Assembly (NCBI GenBank): GCA_021399445.1
Contig: JAJTUQ010000017.1
Location: 123,581-187,580, forward strand
Direction: 5' to 3'
Source of the DNA: Xylogone sp. PMI_703
Taxonomy: Eukaryota; Ascomycota; Leotiomycetes
Length of the DNA stretch: 64,000 bases
The notes under the pieces are model-generated. The model worked only from the letters and a program-made list of their open reading frames with translations. It was not told the DNA's origin and did not search any database. Both the position numbers and the translations under genes were made by a program. This document shows positions 44,492 through 57,638 of the stretch, in pieces (position 1 is the stretch's first letter; every line of letters starts with the position of its first letter).

Positions 44492-47400
44492 CTCTTACTC
44501 AGATCATATAGGTACTATAATATAGTCTATGTCAGTTTCATCTCGTCAACATCATTTTCAACTACTCTTACTGTCTTTTAGCTACTCTTACTGTTGCTAG
44601 ACCAAGTAATTCCTTGAACTACATGAATATCGTCTTCTGTAATAACTTTGTCATGCTATCGGTTACTATGTCTGCTGTAAGAACATAGTTTATCTCAATA
44701 TGTTTATGTTCTTTTAAGTCATGGATATAATAATAACAGATATTAATATACTTTGATCGTTTGTGAAAGTATGAATTCTTTATTAGTATAAACATGCCTT
44801 GGTTGTCCCCTAATATTTGTACAGTTATTAGGTCTGGCTTAATATATTAAGGGAATCTTATATTATAGAATATTTAAGTAATTTATTAACTTTGCTTGGT
44901 GTATATTAATATTACAATATATTCTGATTTAGTACTTGAAGTTACCACTGAACATTATTTCTTATTTCCTCAGGAAATAAGTCCTTTATAAAATATGGCC
45001 ATATTTCCTGAAATATTCTTTTAGTCAGTTTTGTCTCTTGTTTAGTCTATATCTGAATATATAATTAGTGTAAGGTTATTGGCTTGTCTGTTATCGTCAT
45101 TACTTTAACATGACGATTAGTTAGCTTGAATTGGAGTAGGCCTATAACAGACACGTTGTTTGATCGTTAATCTGGTATATCTCAAGAGTTCCTTTACAGC
45201 ACTAGTGTAATACTCTCCAGGGTTACTCATGTATTGGCTAAACTTTCCCAGAGCAAATATAATGTCCAGTTTAGTATTTATTATTATATATATCAAACTT
45301 CTAATGTGCTCCTGATACTCAGTCAGGTTAACTTTCTTGTCGGAGTCCGAAGTCAAGTATAGTTTGTTATAACTAAAGATTAGTACTGACTTTGGTTTAT
45401 ATTTCTCTTGAGTTATTCTATATTAATTCAAAATGTTACCCAGGTATTACTCTTGATCCAAGAATAATGTCTTTTCTTTTTGATTCTTAATAACACAGAT
45501 ACCAAAAATTACTTGAATTTCCCCCAGGTTCTTAATATAAAATCGACTTGTTAATATCTTTCCAAACTATTCTAATTTTTGCGTTTTTAAGGTAATAACA
45601 ACAATATTATTCATATAAACAAATAATATAATCCTTCGTTCTTTGTAGATATAAAAACAAAAGTCAACTAAACTTTGGACAAATCTAGTCTTAACAAGAT
45701 AACTTTTACAGAGTAAGTTCTAGTCCTACGCAAACTACTTTAACTTATACAAACTTTATAAAATATATAATATATACCTATTCTTTAACTTAAGTATTCT
45801 GTCTGATTAAGACAAGAAAATTTATTTTTGTAAATATGATTTGGTAAAAGTATTTTTCATATTATATAAATAATATTTAAAGTTTTCTATTATAACAATA
45901 ACCATGAATATCCGAAGAATATTTATTTTAACTATAAGTACAAATGTCTTAGTAAAATCTTGTTTATACTTCTGAGAGAAGTCTTAAACAACTAATCTTA
46001 CCTTAAATTTGTTTAATATCTCGTCGAAGTTTATCTTGATAATGAATACTTATTTAATGAAGACTAAGTTTATTCTTTCCGAGGGTATTTCTTTTTCTTA
46101 TATATTATTTTGTTATAATAATATAATCTTTTCGTTAATTACCTCTTTCCATTTTTAATCATATTTATGATCTGAAATAGCTTCTTTATACATTATTAGA
46201 ATAATAATATTTAGATCTATTATTAGATTAACTAGAGTTATCTTATCTGGGTCTTAATAATCTTGATCTTCTAGTATTATAAGTATAGCTTTAATTATCT
46301 TGGCAAGGCAGTCTTCATCGTCAAAGTCATCAGGCCTCTGTCGTTTCCGAAGATTATACCTTGTTTCCATAGGTTCTGGTAGTATTTGATTTTCCTTGCT
46401 AGACAAGTTAAATCCAATAAATAATGTTATATTAGTATTATGTAGTGAATTATAGATCTTAGCTCAAGCCTGAGATTGATTTTTAATTTTATCTTCCTTA
46501 TTTTTTTCCTCTTTTTGTGAATAAGACATATTCATGCTTAGATCTCTTGCATTTTCCTGATCATATTGACGGTTAGCTAGGCTGATTGGATCGTTATATG
46601 TTATCACTAGATTCGTAATGGACAAGATCATAATTTCGAAGTTATTTAAGTTTTTCGGATCTGGGAATGATATAGACTTAATGACTTTATTTTGTGGTTG
46701 ACCTTTTGGTTTACGAATTACCAGTTCGTTCCTTGCTCCTTGAGGATTACCTGTCTGAAGTTTCAAATTAACTATTCTGCCTTAAATATCTTCATAAAAG
46801 CTGACATAACTTGATTTGATGACATAGCCTCTGTCTGGCGTATAGACTTTATATTGTTTAGTCATGTTTAGATTATATCTTACGAATATTGTAACTTGTC
46901 CATGATTTATAAACTTGTTCTTTCTTGACTCTTTTGGGTGTTCCTTCTGGTTGACGTATGACATGTATTTATATCCAAAAACTTTAATATAATTAATGCT
47001 TGGAATTTCCCCAGTGAATGCTTGGTAAGGGCTAACTACTTTTCTATTAATCGTCAGGCCAGATGTAGTTCGGTTCCGTAAATATACATCTGTCTCAACA
47101 GTATGATTCCAGAATTCAATTAGTAAATTTGCCTCCTTTAATAAAGCATGAGCATCTATAGTAATTATCTGGATCACTTGCTCAGCTGTGTTATTCTGGT
47201 TTGACCTGTATTTTGCTGTTGTCTCTGGTCAGATTCTAATCGAGGTACTCCACTCTTTTAGTAATGATAGTAGTTCTGAAGTGTTGTCAGTTTTGACTGT
47301 TTTGATTTTCTCCTTAATATTATATTTTACTTAGATCTTCTATGCTCTGAGTTTCTCAACCAGATTTGCTCGAGTCTTCCTAAAGATGTTCTAAATATAA

Positions 47401-49702
47401 CGAATAACATTATCGATAATCTGAGCAAAGTATTAATCTTTGGATATTGATGGTGGGAATAGCCTACATATATTTACGTAGATCAGTACAAGTTTCTTAA
47501 TCTTTTACTTACTTAATGTTTTATTTGTATAATCTTTCATCTTGATAAGGTCACAAACCTCATATAGCTCTTTACTTTTAGGCTTGCGTATTAGCTTATT
47601 TAATGTAATTATCTTATGTAAGTTACAGATTTTTTTTTCTCCAAGATAAGTAAATTGTCTATACCATAAATTATAACGTTGTATATCTTTCTCTGCTGAT
47701 TTTTGTATTAGTACAAATAAGATTTCAGTGTCATTGTCAAAGCCATTCTTTTCCCCGCCAGGCAGGGAAAATTACATTTGTCCCTCCAATTCAGCATCAC
47801 TAACCAGTACTGTTTCCTTTGGCCCATTCGTAATAGAACTCATAATATATACTCTTTTACACTGTTTAATTTTGATGATTTGATTTCTACAGGTAAAATA
47901 CATTTTATTTGGATCAAATAAACCATCAAAACCTTTTTCGTAAACACGTTGAACAGAGAAAAGATTAGCCCCAAGGTTCGGAACAAGTAAAGTATCAGAC
48001 AATAATGTAGTACTTCTATCCTTCAATTTCATTTCAGTGGTCCCCTTCTTCTATACATATAACTTTCCTTCTCTAACCTTTATTCTACGACGTCTAATAT
48101 TGACTATCAGTTGTTTAAAGAGTTAAAGATTGTCAGTTATATAAGAAGAAGTACCTGTGTCTGCAATCCAGACGGAAGATTTAACCATACGTATTACTTT
48201 CTTTGAAACTCCTACAACTTTGTCTTCTTCCTCAGATAAGTCATCAAAACTTGACTTTGTCTCTGACGTCGAATTAGACTCGGAAGAATGACTAGCCATA
48301 TGACCATGAGTATGACGTTTGAACTTGTTACTTTTGTGGTGACTCTTATGTTCGTCATCTCTTATTGCCTTTGAAGAGTATTATGATTTATTATCCTTGG
48401 ATTTAAGACTAAGAACATATTTTCTTGTATTATACTTAAGTTTACAATATTTGATAAAGTGGTTTCCGTCACATAAATAACATTTAATGTCCTTTCGGTC
48501 GAGCAAACTACTTTCATGTTTACTCTGTTAACTTGAGCTTCTGTTCCCTTTATCTTATGATTTTCATGCTTTTTTGTCTTTAGTAACAAGAGTTGTTAAG
48601 TTAATGACCTTTTCTTTGTATCTTTAGAGGATATTGATCTTGTCTACGATTTTAAGTATTAATTATATATTAATTATAATTATAATTATTGAATATTCCT
48701 TTGAGAGTCTTGCAAGAAAGAATTCGAATATTTACTTTATGTTAAAACTATCCTTGAGTTCAAGGGTTGCCTTCATAACTCTCCTCCTCAATTCCTGCAC
48801 TCGAATCTATCCCTCTTCAATTATCATGCCTTGTTCTAGCTTAAATAAAGTAAGTTAAGTTATCTCATTCTGAGTAATATGAAATAATAACTTGTTATAC
48901 TTAAAGTATAACTTTATCTATGTTAGCTAAACTTTAAACTTATCACAAATCAATTTATTATTTATAGTATTAATACAGATTAAGATTATATATAAAACTT
49001 TTATAAACATAGCTTTATATTTCTCTTGTTTTTCGATATTCTATATATCATTATTTAATTCACTTTTATTCTTTACCTTTAAGCTCTCCAGTTGTTTTTC
49101 CACACTTTTAATAATGATCTCAGGTGTTTTCGTACTTGCTGGTATAACAGAAGTACTAATCAATGATAAGGTTCTCTGAATCCAAATATATTCTGTGATT
49201 ATCTTGTTTAGTACAAATTCTAATGATTTTTCTTTAAAATAGAGTCTCATCAGTTTAAACTATTCTTGCTAATTTGCTCTGTTAAATATGCCAGCAGAGC
49301 ATTTACATATAAAGTGATCAGTGTCTATTTTCTCAAATATTAATAAGGTAAGGATGATGAAGATTTTGTTGTCTTTTGAGTTATTGTATTATAACTCAAG
49401 GTTAGAAAGACTTATAATTGATTGTTAAATTTAAGTAAATAAGTAAATATCACGCCAAAGTGCTTAATACCAATTAAGGGGCTGTGATCTTCAAGTACTT
49501 GCTGTAGACCGACAATTTGTCACATGTCTACTTGTCTTAAGGCTTAGAACCAATTAGTCTTAATTTTAACCAATACTCTGTAGATCTCTTTCTTTTACTA
49601 AAAACTTATACAGTTATGTATATTTTGGCTGTCCTTGGTGACAGACTTACGGTGAACACATTCCAACTGCTATTCTTCCTAGTGACACCTCAACATACGT
49701 CC
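44492..49702 (-). pseudogene. Polyprotein of copia C2, RIP-decayed
   Basis: Minus-strand fragments in domain order. A gag and zinc-knuckle region lies at about 48360-49250. The protease-to-integrase junction (47772-48032) reads LSDTLLVPNLGANLFSVQRV. The integrase C-terminal part (46782-47177) reads LLIEFWNHTVETDVYLRNRT and GYKYMSYVNQKEHPKES. RT follows at about 45400-46200. The RNase H approach (45117-45356) has YQEHIRSLIYIIINTKLDI, then FALGKFSQYMSNP. These are standard copia motifs. Several segments of 80-130 codons are still open, so decay is milder than in B or F. Confidence 0.82.
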
Positions 49703-49714
49703 GGGCTCATAACC
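49703..49714 (-). other. Primer binding site for half tRNA-iMet in copia C2
   Basis: Immediately after the 5' LTR the element strand reads GGTTATGAGCCC. This is complementary to GGGCTCATAACC, the CAU anticodon stem-loop of fungal initiator tRNA-Met, as in Drosophila copia, which primes from a cleaved initiator-tRNA fragment rather than the tRNA 3' end. Confidence 0.8.
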
Positions 49715-49944
49715 TGTTGAGATTATAACCATTAGGTTTATATTATGGAAATGTTGGTTCACTAAGCACTACTGTATTATAAGGTTGAATAAGCTTATAT
49801 TAACTTATACATTGTATATTTTTACTTATGTTTAGTATTTAAGGAGTTGAACCCTTAAATACTCTCTTACTGGATTATTAGTCGTTCCACTCTGATCGCA
49901 TAATTACCGAGCGCCAATATGCTCTACTCCCATAATTCCTAACA
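49715..49944 (-). repeat. 5' LTR of copia C2
   Basis: TGTTGAGATTATAACC to TTCCTAACA, 230 bp, equal in length to the reconstructed left LTR. TAATC follows at 49945. Confidence 0.92.
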
Positions 49945-49949
49945 TAATC

Positions 49950-50309
49950 TTCTATTCCTGAAAGTTTATTCTAATTAAGTTAAATTATAATATTTACAAA
50001 AAAGAATTCTTGGTTATCGTAAAATATTATAAGTATTAAAAAATCTATCTGTATAACATTAAATACTAGTTTGAGATTTTGTCAAACTATAAAAATCTTA
50101 TAACTTTTATAATTATTAAAGATTTCAACAAAAAACAAATATATTAGTACAAAACATTAATATAATATGATTTCAGAATTTGTTATATTCAAAGAACCGA
50201 GAATACTAAAACAAATACTTTGAGTAAACGACTAAATTATATAAAAAGAAATTTAAAACAGGAATTTATTATATTTAAGAAAGAAAACAATACCTTATAC
50301 TTTAATTAT
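49950..50309 (+). pseudogene. gag-pol of gypsy B, second segment (RNase H)
   Basis: Resumes at the codon after TAATC. The sequence corresponds to FHSRKFIPAELNYDIYEKEL of G in mutated form, then the RIRHVQGSENARADALSRR region near 50170-50240. Ends at attat, the target of gypsy E. Confidence 0.82.
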
Positions 50310-50916
50310 TATAACATTCCTACAAGGGTATGGGGTTATCTATCACTCAAATGATAGATGAAGGTAAAGGGCAAGAGAATAGCTTCACAAAGCTTTAGGG
50401 TAGTTACTATGAAATGCAAGTATGCTGTAAATTAATTGAGTTGAGCACCAAGTTCCTATTTACTGTAAGTTTTATCTACTTATATAAAGAATGAATTTCC
50501 TTCAAGTCCCATTGATCTCATCGATCTTCCTAAGGATCCATAAAATCCATGGGATCCACTTATCTAATCCAGGTATTTGCTTAATCATTAGTATTAACTT
50601 TTTACATATATAAACAAATTATTAACACAAATGAAAAAGTAATACTATTCCTCCGATAATATTATCACTTAACTAATACAACCAAAGGGTTAATACTATA
50701 ATTTCGATAATATTATCCTTTAGCTTGTATAACCCTTTTTACAGTACTAATGTTGAACTTGTACTATCCTTTTACTAATATTAATAATGTGATAATATTA
50801 ATAATACTATAACCAGGTCCCTGTTAACTGTCTTATCTTATACTTATTTAACTAAAACGACGGCTATAGAGGCCCTATACTTAAGTCACTTGTCACAACT
50901 TTGTGAAGTCATGACA
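50310..50916 (-). repeat. 3' LTR of gypsy E
   Basis: TATAACATTCC (mutated TGTAACGTTCC) to AAGTCATGACA; same length as the LTRs of G. Confidence 0.9.
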
Positions 50917-51006
50917 CTATCCCTTTCTTAACTTAACTTTGTCCCAGAGCTTATAACTAAGACATAAAAGATCTTATAACAATCCAAACCTTCCTTCCTT
51001 TCCATC

Positions 51007-51635
51007 ATGTCCCTTAAGTGTGGACTTGAACAAAATTATAATAAAGCTATACAAAAACGAAAGAAGGAAACCTTGCTAAAATTATCAATTTATGTTAAAG
51101 ATATTAAGATCAAAATGTTTCTTTGTAATAAATACAAAAAGAAAAAACTAATGTGTTAAGTTGTTCCAGATTCATTGAAATACTCAGAATACATCAAAGC
51201 AAGTAATAACATGAAATGTGATATTCATGGCCCTTTAGCTATTGATTAAGAAGCGTTTAGTCACGAAGAGCAAAAACTTTCGGAAAATTAGGAGAAAACT
51301 AACTTCTTGTGGTTAGAAACTTAACAAAAGGTTATTGAGGTTCAGGCAAAGGTCTTTCGCTTTAACAAATAATGTGAAATGTTTAGGACATACATAACTG
51401 AAATGTTTCGTCAAAATCTGAAATCGTTGGACAAACTAAATGCTATTAAAGAGAAAAAGAGGCTCAAGAAAGAGAGAAGAAGGAAATATTATAATAATCA
51501 GAAACTACTCAGCCAGCGGAGGTTAAGCTTTTCGAGGCCTTCCCCTCTGACACTGATTTCTTTGCTTATATCAATATTCTGTTTAATCTGTCTTAACTTA
51601 CTTTGCCTGTTTGTACTCCTCCAAAAGTTCATTAA
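51007..51635 (+). pseudogene. Antisense Zn2Cys6-like ORF of gypsy E (RIP-broken)
   Basis: ATG kept (MSLKCGLEQNYNKAIQKRKK), clearly the ORF of element G. The cluster reads CNKYKKKKLMC-stop and KYSEYIKASNNMKC, with Tyr at three Cys positions and unchanged spacing. In-frame stops stand at Trp codons. The total length is 629 versus 630 in G, so there is one single-base deletion. The end reads CTPPKVH-stop. Confidence 0.8.
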
Positions 51636-54600
51636 AATTAATAAGATATTCTTCTAGTTCCCAGGTATCTAATTATTTATATTCTTTTTATTCTTTTTAT
51701 CTGACCAAGTATTATTTCTTGTTCTTTATTAATTTATTGTTTAAGATTTCTTTGACTTTTCATTCCATATTTGGGTTTTATTTTAGCTTTAAGTCTAAAG
51801 TTAATAATAATCTAAATAATGCTTTTTCTAGTATAGCTACATAAAATATTAAGTATATTTACATAATATTAAAAAGTTTTAATTTATATGTCAGATTTTT
51901 TAGTTTTTTTTTGATTTTATATGGACTAATCTTTTTCTAGTCTAATTTATTATTTAATTTTATTATTTTAATAAATCTACAGATAATATAAACTTTATCC
52001 TCTTTTTCAAGCTCAGGTTTTATATTATACTTTTGATTATAATATTTCTTCATGTATTTTTGTATAAATTTGATGTTATACTTTAAGTAATTGTGGATTT
52101 TTTCTAATTTGTTTACTTATTGTTTAACTGTTTTAGAAATGTTTTTTATTTTTACTTTTATGAAGTGGGTTTAGGCTTTATAACTATAATTTGCAAAAAA
52201 AGGTATAACTTTAGTAATTTCACTTTTTGTACTATTATACATTAATTATACTATTAGTAAGAGATCTTTCCAGTTTGACTGCTTATAATCCATGTAACAG
52301 TGAAGATAGGCTCCTATGATCTGGTTCATTTATTTAGTCTGATTGTTTATCTAAACCTATCTCTTTATGATGATTTTTCTTTTAATACCTAATTTTTTAC
52401 AGATTGCTTCCCAGAATTTCGACATAAAGAACTTATTTCTGTCCGAAATAATTTCTGTTAAAATATTATAATTTATTATAACCCTGGAAATTGTAATTTC
52501 TGCTAAATCTTCGGCTGTCTATGTTTCTTTCCATAGTAACATAATGAAGTATTTTGTAAGTTTATCAACTATAATGAGGATTGAGTTATAGTAATCTTCA
52601 TCCAGTCTGTTAACATTTTTTAATGAGGATAATCTTATGATAAAATCTTATGAAATAAAAGTCTAAGGCTTTTCTGGTATCTAAAAAAGTATTAATTGTC
52701 CTACAAGCTTTTTCTTTGATGTTCTAGTCTTATGACAAACATTATAATTATTGATGACTTTAGTGACTTCTTGTTAAAGTTTGAAAATAAAGAATTCCCG
52801 TTATAATCTATTCTTGGTTTTTGTGATTCCTTGGTGATTATATATAGGTAATTCATGTTGTTCTTTTACAAATTCCTGGGTAATTACTGGTAGGATGAAT
52901 ATTTTTCCATCTTTTAGCTAAATGCTTAGGAATTCCTGATCTTTGAGTTAATTAACCTCAGGATCTTTAGAGATTTCTTTTTCTTCTGCAATGATTAATT
53001 TAATCTTTTTTAATTATTTTTCGTCAATAACTTATGTAATTATTAATATTTATACATAATTAAAGCATAAAATGTCATTTTCCTTTTTGAATATAATAAA
53101 TTCTTGTTTTGAACTTCCTTCTATGTAGTCTAGTTACTTACTTAAAACATCTGCTCTAGTATTCTTTGTTCCTTGGACATGACAAATCTTGAAATTGTAT
53201 TATGCTAACGTTTTATACTAATACACTTGTTTTCTGTTGAAGTCTTTAGTAGTCATGAAAGTTGTTAAATTTTTATGATCTATCAGAATCTTAAACTAAT
53301 GTTTAACGTTATATAAATAAACCTTCCAGTATTCATAACATTCTACAATGACCAAAAATTCTTTATTATAGATGTTGTAGTTTAACTCTGCTAGAATAAA
53401 CTTTCAAGAGTGGAAGGCTATTGGCCTCTAATGTCCTTTGTTGTCTTTTTGTAACAAAACTCTTTTTAACACTTTATCCAAGGTATCTGTTTCTAATAAG
53501 TATAGTTTTTCGGGATTAGTATAAGCTAGTATTTTGCTTATATTATAATGATTTTTAACCTCTTGGAAAGTTTTTTCCTGTTTCTTGTCCCAGACAAAAG
53601 GTATATTTTTTTTTGTCAATTCTGTTAACGGGCCCATCTTTGCTGAATAACTTATTATATAGTGTTTATAATAGTTAACAAGTCTATTAAATTACTGAAC
53701 TTCTTTGACTATTCTTAGAGTAAATTATTCCTTAATAACTCTTACTTTCTCCAGGTCTATTCAGAATCCTTTGTCCAAAACTATTTCACCTAGAAATTTC
53801 ACCTTTGTTACATTAAACTAACACTTAGCCAGTTTACACTTCATGTTATTATCAATCAATACTTTTAGTATAGTATGAACATATTATCTGTGTTCTTCTA
53901 ACATCTTAAAGTAAATCAAGATATCATCCAAATACATTATTATAAAATGATCTAAATATAGTCTCAAAATCGTATTACTCACTTTCTGCATAATTACTAG
54001 TATATTCGTCAAACCAAAAAGTATGACTAATAATTTATAAAGTCTATATTTGGTTCGAATAACAATATACTATTCATGTCTTTCTTTGATCCTTATTAAG
54101 TTAAACTTTATAATAAAGTTTAATTTTGTAAAATATTTTACTCTGATAAGTACATTTCATATATTATCAATATAAAGTAATGGGTATTTGTTTTTTATAG
54201 TTTTATTATTTAAATTTCTATAATCTCTACATAACTTTCCCTGGAGGTCATCTGGTTTCAGTACTTATATTAATAATACTTCCTACGAAGAGCTTGACTT
54301 TCTGTAGAAACTCTTCGTGGTCTGTTCATCCAGTCACTCCCTCAGGATTTCATCCTTAGCAGGATTTGTTCCATAAATAAGTCTGTATGAAAAGGTTACA
54401 CTTTCCTGGAGAATGATTTCATGATCCCATTCTTTGTGTAAAAGTAAAATTATATCTTTTGGTCATAGAATGAATAACTCATGATAATCTTAGTATTCTT
54501 CCGGGAGAATATCCAATTTATTCTAGAAGTTATCCTGAACAAGTTCAACAGCAAAAACATTTTGTGTAAGCCATTTCTTTAGTCTAATATTATAATAATA

Positions 54601-56997
54601 TTTAAATGTTAATTTCTTTATTTTCCAGTTAATGTTTGAGTCATAGAATTCTAACCAAGGTTATCCCAGGATAATATCTTCCTTTCCAAAGAAAGAAACC
54701 TTAAACTAAATTTGTTCTTAATAATTTTTAATCTTCATGATAAAAGATTTAATTTTAGTAAATACTTCTTTCTTTATTAATAAGTTATCAGCTATTTGTA
54801 AAGACTGATTATAGACTTCAGTCTGTGTATTTATTGTTTTAGCGGTTTGTAGCGAGATTAAGTTAATCTGGCTTCCTGAATCTACTAAAGTTCTAAAGTT
54901 TTTGTTATCAAACTTAATATCCAACCAGATGACGTCTCCTTCCCTTGCTATAAACATGTCTAATGTAAATTCTGTATTAAATTCTTCTTCTCAGGTCAAC
55001 TGTAATAAAGCTTTCTTCTTGGACTTGTTTAGGTTAAATAAGTTATTAATATACTTTTTAGAAAATATTTATTCGTCGTTAAATTCATAATAATAACCTA
55101 TCTTATAACTATAATATTACTCTCGTCATTCAATATAAAACATTATTTCTCAATATACTTCCTTCTTAGCCCAGTATATGTTTTCTTCATTTTCGTGGTA
55201 TACAACCTATGCAGAAGAGTCCTGTTTAAGTAGTTATAAGTTTTCTCCTAAAAAATAAAACACCAGATCATCATAGTATAAATTGTTAATAGTAATTTTT
55301 TCAAAGTTAGTTTATACAACCTTAACTATCACCTCTAACTTCCATATTCTATACTAGAGAAGTCTGTCCTGCTAAAGTAATATATCCCAAAAAATATTTC
55401 TTTTGACTAATCTCCATATTTTTATACAACTCCCATTAAATTAGAAAGCTATATCAACTAGTATTATTCTTTTGCTTACTTGTAGTTCATTTGTTTGATA
55501 AGGTTAAATTATAAAATCCTCACGTTTTACCTGATTAAAGAGTTCAGAACCTTAGAAGACCTTCCTGAGAGAATCCTCTGCCTGTCTCTGGTTAAGTTCT
55601 GACTCCTTAAGCATCGAGAATAAGGAATATACTAGTGAGATTTTTATGTGTTCTTTTCTTTTCGGGGATTCCCCATTAACCTGATAGAAACTGCCTTGAA
55701 ATTCTTCACGGATCATCAGTTCTCCCTCAACTTGTCCTAGGAGGAACAGGTCCAACAAGTCAGTAATGTCTTAATATTCTTCTGGAGAGAAATTGTCGGA
55801 TTTAGCAATTTCTAAGCCTTGTTGTTCCACTTTCTTTATGGCAGACATTAATATATTTAACTCATTAACAGTAAGAGAAAAGACTCCTGAAGATATTATA
55901 CTTTTAGTATTATAATAGACTTCTGTCATAAAGTTTTTTATAGGAAAAATTCATAAGATCTAGTCCATGGACTAATTCTTAATATCTTTTGGTAACTTAT
56001 CAGAGTTATTTTATTTTATTAATAAGGTGTCACTTAAACCATAAAATTCATTATCTTTGGCTGAGGACATTATAAATATAGTCCTAGCCTTTTTTGGTTT
56101 TCCTTTGTCCTTGTTATTATGTTCCTGGGTAGTATATTTAGTTTGTTTACATTTATAGTAAAATTTCCTTTCTCTCCTTTCTTTATATTGTTCAAGAGTC
56201 AGGTTATATTTGTTTTTTCCTTTAAGTAATCTTTTGTTATAATTCTTAAGACTTTGTCTTTTTCCTTTTATGATTTTATCGAAGTTTATTAGGTTCTTTT
56301 GATCATTGATGTGATCTTTTTATTTATTTATTTATAAAAAGTAAAAAATTCTTCCTTTCTTTTCCATGTATTATTTATATTAAAAATTATCAATTTCCTT
56401 AGTCTCTTTCATTTGTTTTAGTAAAATGTCCAGGCAAGGTTTAATTTGAGCCAATTTGTCCTTGACTAATTCTTTAAGTCTTTTATGATACTAAAATATA
56501 AAAACTTTATTTTCTTAGTTAATCAGATTACTTAATTACCTAAATCTGATGTTATATATTATTACAAATCTAGTTTACTTAAAAGTGTATAATTATTGTT
56601 TTACCTTATTTATTTCATAAAAGTTACCAAAAACTCTTTTCAATTCTTCTTCAAAGTTGTTAACAGATTTGAAAATATTAATAATGTTTTGCCATTTATC
56701 CTTATGTCTTAATGAATATTTTTCTATATTCTCAGTATATAGAAAAATTTATTATAATATTTTATCGTCAAAGTAAGAAATTATCCAGATAATCTTTTCA
56801 AAATCATTCTTGAAGTTTTGTTTATATAAAGATAAGTATGAGTGGACTTGAAATAGAAATATCTTTAGTTTAGTTTTCTTGTTATAATACTTCTTAATCT
56901 TTCTTAACTCAAGCTTCTTTTCCACGAAGCTAGCTTACAAGATCGAGTTTACTTCAGGAGCTAAGGAAATTAAAAGTACTGGAGATTCTCCTGCCAT
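51505..56997 (-). pseudogene. gag-pol of gypsy E, RIP-decayed
   Basis: Gag ATG at 56997. The zinc-knuckle region near 56150 keeps EH at the fourth position. A segment at 55552-55758 is open. Protease (54718-54957) reads LVDSGSQINLISLQ with the catalytic Asp intact. The conserved TGA CTG stop between PR and RT is near 54335, with the downstream stem CGAAGAGT/GCTCTTCG. RNase H near 53428-53637 reads LLETDTLDKVL. Integrase and chromodomain follow with many stops. 3' end placed by analogy with G. Confidence 0.85.
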
Positions 56998-57026
56998 AAT
57001 GCTTTTGAGTTTCAAGGTGCTTAAAG

Positions 57027-57633
57027 TGTAACATTCTTACAAAGGTATGGGGTTATCTATTACTCAAATGATAGATGAAGGTAAAAAACAAGAGAATAAC
57101 TTCACAAAGCTTTAGAATAATTATTATGAAATGCAAGTATACTATAAATCAATTAAGTTGAGCATTAAGCTCTTATCTACTGTGAGTTTTATTTACTTAT
57201 ATAAAGAATGAATTTCCTTCGAGTCCTATTGATCCTATCGATCTTCCTAGGGATCCATGGGATCCATGAAATCTGCTTATCTAATCCAGGTACTTGTTTA
57301 ATTGTTAGTACTAACTTTTTACATATATGAGCAAATCATTAACATAAGCAGAAAAGTAGTATTATTTTTCTGATAATATTATTACTTAATTAGTACAACT
57401 AAAGGGTTAATACTATAATTTCGATAATATTATTCTTTAGCTTGTACAACCCTTTTTACAGTACTAATGTTGAACTTATACTATCTTTTCGCTAATATTA
57501 GTAATGTAATAGTACTAGCAATACTATAACCAGGTCCCTGTTAACTGTCTTATCTTATACTTATTTAACTAAAGTGACAGCTATAGAGGCCCTGTACTTA
57601 AGTCGCTTGTCACAACCATGTGGGGTCGTGACA
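57027..57633 (-). repeat. 5' LTR of gypsy E
   Basis: TGTAACATTCT to GGTCGTGACA, 607 bp. The internal block gatccatgggatccatg is kept as in G. Confidence 0.92.
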
Positions 57634-57638
57634 ATTAT

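Larger units (their letters stand above)
36861..49944 (-). mobile_element. Ty1/copia element C2 (complete, split by gypsy D)
   Basis: LTRs of 230 bp: right 49715-49944; left 36861-36915 plus 44317-44491 after removing element D. Perfect target duplication TAATC at 36856-36860 and 49945-49949, inside RNase H of gypsy B. Polyprotein on the minus strand. A half-tRNA primer site follows the 5' LTR (49703-49714). Confidence 0.92.
50310..57633 (-). mobile_element. Ty3/gypsy element E (complete, RIP-decayed, G-type LTRs)
   Basis: LTRs of 607 bp each, with perfect target duplication ATTAT (50305-50309 and 57634-57638), inside gypsy B. LTRs and antisense ORF are the G subfamily. The gag N-terminus (MAGESPVLLISLAPEVNS then SFVEKKLELRK) resembles element A instead, so E looks mosaic. 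Confidence 0.93.

Noticed and set aside
49700..49714. Possible tRNA gene from GGGCTCATAACC
   Set aside because: Only the anticodon-arm segment is present, without acceptor or T arms; it is a retrotransposon primer site.
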